NCBI GenBank assembly: GCA_002392525.1
Contig: DGHE01000166.1
Coordinates: 1-5,035, forward strand
Direction: 5' to 3'
Source of the DNA: Bacteroidales bacterium UBA3856
GTDB lineage: Bacteria; Bacteroidota; Bacteroidia; Bacteroidales; UBA932
Length of the DNA: 5,035 nucleotides
Part shown: positions 1 to 5,035 of the stretch, in pieces
How positions within the stretch are numbered: position 1 is the stretch's first letter
Layout: each line of letters begins with the position of its first letter
Made by a program: the position numbers and the translations under genes
Notes under the pieces: generated by a model
Databases searched by the model: none
What the model was told of the DNA's origin: nothing
Seen by the model: only the letters and a program-made list of their open reading frames with translations

Positions 1-1592
1 ACGGCGGTGCTTCGGCGGGTGCCGTGAATCCCGACAAGAGCGAGACCATCAAGCTGCTGCGCCGGGCTGGCCAGAAGAATCTTAAGGAGACTGCCAAGAG
101 TTTGCCGCTGTATTGGGGCCCGCAGCCGTTTACGGCCGGTCCCATGTATATGGGCGCCATTACCATTTTCCTCTTTGTGCTGGGACTCTTCCTGTATAAG
201 GGGAGGGAGAAATGGTGGCTGGCTGTGGCATGCCTCATTGCCATCCTGATGGCGGTGGGAAACCATTTCATGGCCTTTACCCGGTTCTGCTTTGATTATC
301 TTCCGCTGTACAATAAGTTTCGCACAGTGTCCATGGCACTCGTGGTGCTGCAGGTGGCCCTGCCGCTGCTGGGCTTTGTAACCCTGGACCGCATTACCAA
401 AGCGGAATACGACCGCAAGCGCTTCATGAAGGCCTTCTGGTGGGCTCTCGGCATTACCGGCGGTTTCTGCCTCGTGGCCTGGCTGGCCCCCGGCCTCTTC
501 GGTTCCTTCTCCGGAGCCTCCGACGCCCAGATGCAGGATGTGCTGGTAGATGCGCTGGTGAAAGACCGTATCGCCCTCTTCAAGGCCGATGCCGGCATCT
601 CCCTGCTCCTCATCCTGGCCTCGGCTGCACTCCTTTTCTGGGCCTATATGCCCAAGGGGCGTAGGGAGCTGGCCGCCGTCGCCATCTGCGTCCTGTCGCT
701 GGTGAACCTCTTCGCCGTAGGCAAGCGCTACCTCAACGATGACCATTTCACAACGCCGAAGGACTTTAACAAACCCTTCGCCGAGCGTCCCGTGGACAAG
801 ATGATCAAGGCCGACGAAGATCCGCAGTACCGTGTACTGGATCTCACCGTGAACGTGTTCAACTCTTCTGTTCCCAGTTACCATCATAAGAGTGTGGGCG
901 GTTATTCTCCGGCAAAACTGCAGCGGTATCAGGATCTCATCGAGCATTATCTTTCTTCTGAGATCAATGGCCTTTACAAGCAGCTGGGAGAGGTGGAAGA
1001 GATAGAGGAGGTATCGGCCTGGATGGCTCAGAATACGCCCGTTCTCAATGCGCTCAATACACGCTATGTTGTCCTGGACGGCAACTATCCGCCGCTGGCG
1101 AACGAAGGTGCTTTCGGTGCCGCCTGGTTCGTGGACGGCGTCGTTGAGGCTGCAACCCCCGACGAGGAAATTGCCCTCCTCGGAGCGGTAGACCTTCGCC
1201 GTACGGCTGTGGTTGGCAGCGGGGTAGCATCGGCCCAACTTTCCGGAGCGGCCGGGGATTCCATTGAACTCACCTCCTACGCTCCCAACGAGCTGCATTA
1301 CCGGTATTCGGCATCGGCCTCCCGCCTGGCCGTCTTCAGCGAGATCTACTACCCCGACGGCTGGCATGCCACGGTGGACGGCGAGCCCGTGGAGCTGCTT
1401 CGCGCGGACTGGACCCTCCGCGCTGCCCTTCTCCCCGCCGGCGAGCACGAGGTGGTGATGACCTTCCTGCCGGCGAGCTACCGCACCGGTGCACTGGTAT
1501 CGGCCATCGCCTCGCTCCTCCTGCTTGTGCTGGCGCTTTTCTCGATTTGCCGTAACTGCTTGACTTTCAGGCGCAATGAAAAATCTCTTTAG
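1..1592 (+). CDS. YfhO-family multi-pass membrane protein, C-terminal part (5' truncated by window edge)
   Basis: The reading frame is already open at the left edge (first full codon at base 3, reading GGASAGA before the GTG at 24), so the GTG is internal and the true start lies outside. About 529 codons are visible; from memory Bacteroidales members are about 800-850 residues, so the N-terminal third is missing. Counting from the GTG as residue 1, hydrophobic membrane segments lie near 42-58, 64-82, 101-121, 137-159, 184-208 and 214-232. A large, probably extracytoplasmic domain follows (about 235-485), then a last membrane helix near 488-508 and a short basic tail. Family hallmarks are YWGPQPFTAGP at 30-40, YHHKSVGGYSP at 286-296, and the terminal block YYPDGWHATVDGEPV (442-456) followed by LPAGEHEV. 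YfhO proteins are GT-C-like membrane proteins; Bacillus and Listeria relatives are linked to glycosylation of teichoic acids. Bacteroidota lack those polymers, so the substrate here is unknown. The stop TAG (1590-1592) sits inside a hairpin. Family call firm, biochemical role inferred. Confidence 0.9.
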   Translation, partial: GGASAGAVNPDKSETIKLLRRAGQKNLKETAKSLPLYWGPQPFTAGPMYMGAITIFLFVLGLFLYKGREKWWLAVACLIAILMAVGNHFMAFTRFCFDYLPLYNKFRTVSMALVVLQVALPLLGFVTLDRITKAEYDRKRFMKAFWWALGITGGFCLVAWLAPGLFGSFSGASDAQMQDVLVDALVKDRIALFKADAGISLLLILASAALLFWAYMPKGRRELAAVAICVLSLVNLFAVGKRYLNDDHFTTPKDFNKPFAERPVDKMIKADEDPQYRVLDLTVNVFNSSVPSYHHKSVGGYSPAKLQRYQDLIEHYLSSEINGLYKQLGEVEEIEEVSAWMAQNTPVLNALNTRYVVLDGNYPPLANEGAFGAAWFVDGVVEAATPDEEIALLGAVDLRRTAVVGSGVASAQLSGAAGDSIELTSYAPNELHYRYSASASRLAVFSEIYYPDGWHATVDGEPVELLRADWTLRAALLPAGEHEVVMTFLPASYRTGALVSAIASLLLLVLALFSICRNCLTFRRNEKSL

Positions 1593-1611
1593 GCTGATGT
1601 GCCTAAAGAGA
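1584..1611. terminator. Terminator-like hairpin overlapping the yfhO-family stop codon
   Basis: Perfect 11-bp inverted repeat: left arm TCTCTTTAGGC (1584-1594), loop TGATGT (1595-1600), right arm GCCTAAAGAGA (1601-1611). The left arm carries the last codons and the TAG stop of the upstream gene. On the plus strand the stem is followed by AAAA and then CTTAAAAC, so there is no U-tract and plus-strand intrinsic termination would be weak. On the minus strand the stem is followed by TTTTT (complement of 1579-1583), which is the arrangement of an intrinsic terminator for antisense transcription. The arms match the core of the hairpin after mrp at 2747-2790. The fold is seen directly; termination activity is inferred and could instead be 3'-end stabilisation. 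Confidence 0.6.
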
Positions 1612-1658
1612 AAAACTTAAAACATTAACAATCAACACGATATAACATATTCGACAAA

Positions 1659-2726
1659 ATGGATCAAACAGATATTTTGCAGTGGCTGCAGGAGGTGCAG
1701 CACCCGGCGAAGGATGATCAGAGCATCGTGACGCTGGGAATGGTGGAAGGGATAGAGCTGGCCGATGGAAGCATCCACGTGACGCTGGCGTTTCCCAAGC
1801 GGCCGGACCCGCTCAAGAACTACCTGATAGGTGCCGTGCAGGCGTGCCTGTACCGGCATGCGCCCGGCGGAACGGAAATCACCGTGGATACGGTGGTGAA
1901 GGACCCGGCAAAACCCGCCAAGAAGGGAATCGAGTTTAACCTGGAACAGCTGCGGGAAGTGCGCCACATCATTGGCATCGCTTCCGGCAAGGGCGGCGTG
2001 GGCAAGAGCACCGTAGCCGTGAACCTGGCCGTGGCGCTGGCCCGACTGGGGTATAGGGTAGGTGTGGCCGATGCCGATGTCTACGGACCTTCCATCCCCA
2101 CCATGACCGGTACCGAGAACATCGAGATTGAGATGTATGGGGAAGACGAGAACAACAACCTCTTTGTCCCCGTAGAGAAATATGGCGTCAAGTGGCTCTC
2201 CGTGGGTCATGTGTCCAGTGCTGGACAGGCGCTCATCTGGCGCGGCCCCATGGCCTCCACCGCCCTTAAGCAGATTATTCTCCAGACGCTTTGGGGGCCG
2301 CTGGATTTCCTGCTCATTGACATGCCTCCGGGAACCGGCGACATCCATATTTCCCTCATCGGAGACGTTCCCATGAGCGGCGCCGTCATTGTGACCACTC
2401 CCCAGAACGTAGCCCTGGCCGATGTCCTGCGCGGAGTGAACATGTTCCGTAACCCGCAGGTGAACAAGCCCATCTACGGCCTTGTGGAGAATATGTCCTG
2501 GTTTACTCCCGAGGCGCATCCGGAAGAGAAGTACTACCTCTTTGGCAAAGATGGCGGAACCAAGATGGCGCAGGAGCTGGAAATCCCCCTGCTGGGCCAG
2601 ATTCCCCTGGTGCAGGGCATCCGTGAAGGCGGTGACAGCGGAGAACCCGTGGCGCTTGGCACCCGTCCCGACTCCCTGGCCTTCCTGGAACTGGCTCAAA
2701 AGCTTGCCGCCTCGGTTGATGGTTAA
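1659..2726 (+). CDS. mrp: Mrp/ApbC/Nbp35-family P-loop ATPase, iron-sulfur cluster carrier type
   Basis: Complete 355-residue cytosolic protein, the usual length for a Mrp with an N-terminal DUF59 (MIP18-like) domain. DUF59 covers about residues 1-85, followed by a short Lys/Pro linker (KDPAKPAKKG, 81-90) and a ParA/MinD-like ATPase domain from about 100 to the end. The deviant Walker A is GKGGVGKS (110-117), with the signature Lys111 as well as Lys116. The DADVYGPS motif is at 138-145 and Walker B with switch is DFLLIDMPPGTGD (216-228). The family assembles or carries [4Fe-4S] clusters and delivers them to apoproteins, with ATP hydrolysis needed for activity in vivo. Oddly, the CxxC expected after the VENMS motif (276-280) is replaced by WFTPEAHPEEKYY, and the protein has only one cysteine, Cys63 in DUF59. 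The ATG at 1659 is chosen because the DUF59 fold begins at once; no Shine-Dalgarno precedes it, as is normal in Bacteroidota. The next gene is convergent. Family call firm; cluster binding in this variant is uncertain. Confidence 0.95.
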   Translation: MDQTDILQWLQEVQHPAKDDQSIVTLGMVEGIELADGSIHVTLAFPKRPDPLKNYLIGAVQACLYRHAPGGTEITVDTVVKDPAKPAKKGIEFNLEQLREVRHIIGIASGKGGVGKSTVAVNLAVALARLGYRVGVADADVYGPSIPTMTGTENIEIEMYGEDENNNLFVPVEKYGVKWLSVGHVSSAGQALIWRGPMASTALKQIILQTLWGPLDFLLIDMPPGTGDIHISLIGDVPMSGAVIVTTPQNVALADVLRGVNMFRNPQVNKPIYGLVENMSWFTPEAHPEEKYYLFGKDGGTKMAQELEIPLLGQIPLVQGIREGGDSGEPVALGTRPDSLAFLELAQKLAASVDG

Positions 2727-2746
2727 ATAGCTGATAACCAGCATAA

Positions 2747-2790
2747 TAAGAAAATCTCTTTAGGCTCGATGGCCTAAAGAGATTTTCTTA
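2747..2790. terminator. Bidirectional intrinsic terminator between convergent mrp and S46 peptidase genes
   Basis: Perfect 19-bp inverted repeat: left arm TAAGAAAATCTCTTTAGGC (2747-2765), loop TCGATG (2766-2771), right arm ending at 2790. The GC-containing core is closest to the loop and the outer arms are A-rich on the left and T-rich on the right, so transcripts from either strand end in a stem followed by a U-rich run (GATTTTCTTAATTTATT on plus; TTTTCTTATTATG on minus). It begins 20 bases after the mrp stop and ends 28 bases before the peptidase stop, the expected place for a shared terminator. Its inner 11-bp arms equal those of the hairpin at 1584-1611. Confidence 0.9.
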
Positions 2791-2818
2791 ATTTATTGAT
2801 AATCAATTATTTAACTAA

Positions 2819-4909
2819 TTACCGAACGTAGGTTATTTCGTTAATGATGTTGGAAGCCTTGCCGTACTTCTCTACCAGCCACAGGACATAGCGGATATCT
2901 ACGCAGATGCAGCGCTGCAGGGCAGGCTCGAACATGACGTCAGAGCTCATGCTTTCCCAGTTGCCGTCAAAGGCCAGGCCGATGAGGTTGCCCTTGGCAT
3001 CGAGCACGGGGGAACCGGAGTTACCGCCGGTGATGTCGTTGTTGGTGAGGAAGCAGGTGTGCAGGCTGCCGTCCTTGTCGGCCCAGCGGCCGTAGTCCTT
3101 GGCAACGAGGAGTTCCTTGATGCCAGCCGGCAGGATGAACTCGGGATCCTCGGGATTTTCCTTCTCCAGCAGGCCCTTGGCTGTGGTGAAGTACTCATAC
3201 TTGAGGGCATCCTTGGGGCTGTAAGGCAGCACGTGGCCGTAGGTGAGGCGCATGGTGGAGTTGGCGTCCGGGTACATGGCCTGGCCCTTCTGCCACTCCA
3301 TGAGGGCGGCGGCGAAGTTCTTGAGGCCTTTCTCGTAGGCCGCGGCGTCTATCAGCGAGGCTTTCTGGAAGCGAGCCATGATGGGAGCCATGATGGCGGA
3401 GTAAAGAGGTATAGCAGGGTCTTCGTTGATCTGATCCGGGGTAGCGGCCATCAGTTTCTCGGCGCTGGTGAAGATGCTCTTGTTGAACAGATCTTCCACA
3501 TAGGCCGGGATGTCCATGGTGGCGAAGTCATAGCCGGGAATCTGGATGGCATCTTCGGGGAGGGCACGCTCACGGTAGAACTCCAGGAGGGCAACGGCCT
3601 CCTTGCGGTCTACGGCCTCCACATAGTCGCGGTAGCGGCCGGCTACTACGTTCTTGGCATATTCACGGGCAGTAGTGCTGTCCTTTCCGGCCTGCATCTG
3701 ACGGCCGTAGGTGTTCATCAGGGAAGCAACAAAGCTCACCAGCTCAATGCGGTAGGGGCCTTCTGCCACCAGCGAGATGGCACGGTCATCGGCTGCACTG
3801 GCCTCTACGTAAGCGGCGATGTCGGCCATGGGGTCTCCGTATTTCTCCTTGCGGGCGGGGTCGGCGTCAATCCAGGCCTTGAGAGCAGCCTCTTTCTCCT
3901 CCTCGCGGCCGATGATGTTGAGGTTGGCGAAGGCCAGTTCCTCACCCTGCCACTTCTTCCAGCCGTTGGCGCTGCCGGCATACTTGTCGGCATACTTGAG
4001 CTGCACGGAAGGGTCGGCGCACATGGCTTCCCACATGATGTCCTGACGGACGGTGCGGGCATCAATGGCGATGCGGTTGCCGGCTATCATTTCCTTGAGC
4101 TGGGCAGCCGTCTGGTAACGCTGGGTGCGGCCGGGATAGCCCATAATCATGGTGTAGTCGCCTTCCTTCACGCCCTTGAGGGACACCTTGAGGGCCTTGG
4201 CGGGCTTGTAGGGAACGTTGTCGGGGCTGTAGGCGGCGGGCATGTTGTCCTTGCCGGCATACACGCGGAACATGGAGAAGTCGCAGGTGTGACGGGGCCA
4301 CATCCAGTTGTCGGCCTCTCCGCCGAACTTGCCCATGTCCTCCGGCGGAGCGCCCACAAAGCGAACGTCGTTATAGGTGCGGTATACAATAAGGTAGTGT
4401 ACGTTGTCGTTATAGAAGCCAGTTACCTGCACGCGGCAGCCGGGGTTGGCTTCTTCGGCGGCCTTGGCGATATCGGCCTCGGCCTTCTCGGGGTCTTCGG
4501 CCTTCTCGATGGCGTCGGTCACGTCTTCCATCTTTACCAGGAAGGTAACGGAAAGGCCGGGAGCGGGGATTTCTTCGCTGAGGTTCTTGGCCCAGTAACC
4601 TTCCATGAGGTAGTTGTGCTCGTCGGTGGAAAGGCCCTGGATGCTGCTGTAACCGCAGTGGTGGTTGGTAACCAGGAGGCCCTGGTCGCTGATCATCTCA
4701 CCGGTGCAGCCGCCGCCGAAGTGGACGATGGCATCCTTGAGCGAGGTTTTGTTGATGGAGTAAATCTCCTCGGGAGTGAGTTTGCAGCCAGCGGCCTTGA
4801 GGTCTTTGCCGTTAAGCTGCTTCAGAAGCGGCAGGAGCCACATTCCTTCATCGGCCAGGGCCGAGAAAGACACTGCCAGCGCGGCCAATACAGTAAGAAT
4901 ACGTTTCAT
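2819..4909 (-). CDS. Secreted S46-family serine dipeptidyl-peptidase, DPP7-like
   Basis: Complete 696-residue protein, close to the 700-720 usual for the family. The start chosen is the ATG at 4909 because it opens a typical signal peptide (MKRILTVLAALAVSFSALA, cleavage predicted after Ala19); the frame stays open to an ATG at 5020, but that would run through a terminator. The mature N-terminus DEGMWLLP is an S46 hallmark. The chymotrypsin-like triad is His84 (in TNHHCGY, 81-87), Asp210 (in RHTCDFSMFR) and Ser631 (in TGGNSGSP, 627-634). By comparison with characterised members, Asn201, Trp202, Asn315 and Asp648 should bind the substrate's free N-terminus, and the intervening 300-600 region is the helical cap domain. 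Gly649, 18 residues after the nucleophile, is where acid-specific DPP11 enzymes have Arg, so preference for hydrophobic P1 residues is predicted. Cys68 and Cys85 are placed for the disulfide near the catalytic His. It acts in the periplasm, removing dipeptides from peptide N-termini. It has its own promoter element and is convergent with mrp. Confidence 0.95.
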   Translation of the reverse strand: MKRILTVLAALAVSFSALADEGMWLLPLLKQLNGKDLKAAGCKLTPEEIYSINKTSLKDAIVHFGGGCTGEMISDQGLLVTNHHCGYSSIQGLSTDEHNYLMEGYWAKNLSEEIPAPGLSVTFLVKMEDVTDAIEKAEDPEKAEADIAKAAEEANPGCRVQVTGFYNDNVHYLIVYRTYNDVRFVGAPPEDMGKFGGEADNWMWPRHTCDFSMFRVYAGKDNMPAAYSPDNVPYKPAKALKVSLKGVKEGDYTMIMGYPGRTQRYQTAAQLKEMIAGNRIAIDARTVRQDIMWEAMCADPSVQLKYADKYAGSANGWKKWQGEELAFANLNIIGREEEKEAALKAWIDADPARKEKYGDPMADIAAYVEASAADDRAISLVAEGPYRIELVSFVASLMNTYGRQMQAGKDSTTAREYAKNVVAGRYRDYVEAVDRKEAVALLEFYRERALPEDAIQIPGYDFATMDIPAYVEDLFNKSIFTSAEKLMAATPDQINEDPAIPLYSAIMAPIMARFQKASLIDAAAYEKGLKNFAAALMEWQKGQAMYPDANSTMRLTYGHVLPYSPKDALKYEYFTTAKGLLEKENPEDPEFILPAGIKELLVAKDYGRWADKDGSLHTCFLTNNDITGGNSGSPVLDAKGNLIGLAFDGNWESMSSDVMFEPALQRCICVDIRYVLWLVEKYGKASNIINEITYVR

Positions 4910-4930
4910 ATACAAGGTTTTGAATTTGCA

Positions 4931-4938
4931 CAAAGGTA
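4931..4938 (-). promoter_or_regulatory. Bacteroidota-type -7 promoter element of the S46 peptidase gene
   Basis: Read on the minus strand the element is TACCTTTG followed by T, a full match to the Bacteroidota -7 consensus TAnnTTTGY recognised by the housekeeping sigma factor. It ends 21 bases before the ATG at 4909, so the transcript leader would be only about 15-20 bases and has no Shine-Dalgarno (AATTCAAAACCTTGTAT). A clear -33 TTTG is missing at the usual spacing of about 19; the nearest TTTG (complement of 4963-4966) is 24 bases upstream and lies in the loop region of the preceding terminator. The -7 match is seen; promoter function is inferred. Confidence 0.7.
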
Positions 4939-4940
4939 AG

Positions 4941-4980
4941 AAAAAAAACAATACCAGCCCCTCAAAATGGAGGCTGGTAT
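4941..4980 (-). terminator. Intrinsic terminator of the minus-strand gene entering from the right edge
   Basis: On the minus strand, ATACCAGCC (4980-4972) pairs perfectly with GGCTGGTAT (4959-4951) around a 12-base interval that can pair further (CTCC with GGGG/GAGG-type contacts). It is followed at once by TGTTTTTTTT (4950-4941), a textbook U-tract. It lies 26 bases after the stop codon of the partial gene at 5007-5035. The U-tract stops two bases short of the promoter element of the peptidase gene. Confidence 0.88.
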
Positions 4981-5006
4981 AGGGATTAAGCAATGCGGCG
5001 GGAGAA

Positions 5007-5035
5007 TTATTCTTCTTCATGCTCCTGGGCAGCGT
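5007..5035 (-). CDS. C-terminal end of an unidentified minus-strand protein (truncated by window edge)
   Basis: In one minus-strand frame the last visible codons read AAQEHEEE and then TAA (5009-5007). Of the three minus-strand frames here, one stops at a TGA inside this stretch and one runs on through the terminator; only this frame ends at a natural place, 26 bases before a strong intrinsic terminator. The charged Glu-rich tail is typical of many soluble bacterial proteins, but eight residues do not allow a family to be named. The existence of a gene ending here is supported mainly by the terminator. Confidence 0.6.

Noticed and set aside
24..26. GTG as the true start of the YfhO-family gene
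   Set aside because: The frame is open upstream to the edge, and the protein starting here would lack the N-terminal membrane region and catalytic part of the family.
1542..1549. TCGATTTG as a -7 promoter element for mrp
   Set aside because: It departs from TAnnTTTG at the second base, has no TTTG at the right upstream distance, lies within coding sequence and is over 100 bases from the mrp start; a match this weak is expected by chance.
1632..2744. A 370-codon open frame on the minus strand, opposite mrp
   Set aside because: Fully antisense to intact mrp, His/Gly-rich with no domain or signal; it is explained by the codon bias of mrp.
4195..4330. HTCDFS in place of the more familiar HTGDFS around the catalytic Asp of the peptidase, considered as a defect
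   Set aside because: The Asp itself and all flanking motif residues are intact, so the Gly-to-Cys difference looks like tolerated variation and not loss of function.
3059..4939. A 626-codon open frame on the plus strand, opposite the peptidase gene
   Set aside because: It lies wholly antisense to a clearly functional S46 peptidase with intact motifs. Its translation is a low-complexity Gly/Val/His/Leu mix with no recognisable domain, as expected from the mirror of GC-biased codons. Only transcript or conservation data would revive it.
4910..5020. N-terminal extension of the peptidase from an ATG at 5020
   Set aside because: The extra 37 residues would be translated across an intrinsic terminator and the promoter element and would bury the signal peptide. 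The ATG at 4909 gives a canonical secretion signal.

Overview
The window looks like chromosomal housekeeping DNA of a bacterium in the phylum Bacteroidota, probably order Bacteroidales. Three things point there: the protein families (a YfhO-type membrane protein, a DUF59-Mrp ATPase with a Bacteroidales-like C-terminus, and an S46 dipeptidyl-peptidase), the absence of Shine-Dalgarno sequences in AT-rich leaders, and a TAnnTTTG-type promoter element. The genes are fairly GC-rich and the intergenic gaps are AT-rich. Genus cannot be decided from this sequence.

Layout, left to right. Bases 1-1592 (+) hold the C-terminal part of a large YfhO-family membrane protein that runs off the left edge. Its stop codon lies inside an 11-bp hairpin (1584-1611). 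A 47-base AT-rich leader then leads to mrp (1659-2726, +), an intact P-loop ATPase of the ApbC/Mrp/Nbp35 family. Between mrp and the convergent gene on the other strand is a 19-bp perfect hairpin (2747-2790) that can terminate transcription from both sides. Bases 2819-4909 (-) encode a complete secreted S46 serine dipeptidyl-peptidase, DPP7-like by its specificity residue. Upstream of it are a TAnnTTTG promoter element (4931-4938) and, directly abutting, a strong intrinsic terminator (4941-4980) for another minus-strand gene, of which only the last eight codons (5007-5035) are visible.

The genes do not form an obvious pathway. The YfhO protein and the peptidase are envelope functions (a probable polyprenyl-linked sugar transferase, and a periplasmic enzyme releasing dipeptides for growth on peptides), while Mrp is cytosolic and belongs to Fe-S metabolism. 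The transcription units appear separated by terminators at all three junctions, although the first hairpin is a poor terminator in the yfhO-to-mrp direction.

I see no mobile element, CRISPR array, RNA gene, or evident new system. The points worth a second look are: an Mrp with a single cysteine and no CxxC motif; two closely related palindromes bracketing mrp, one overlapping a stop codon; and the tight terminator-promoter junction upstream of the peptidase gene. No gene-free stretch exceeds 100 bases.
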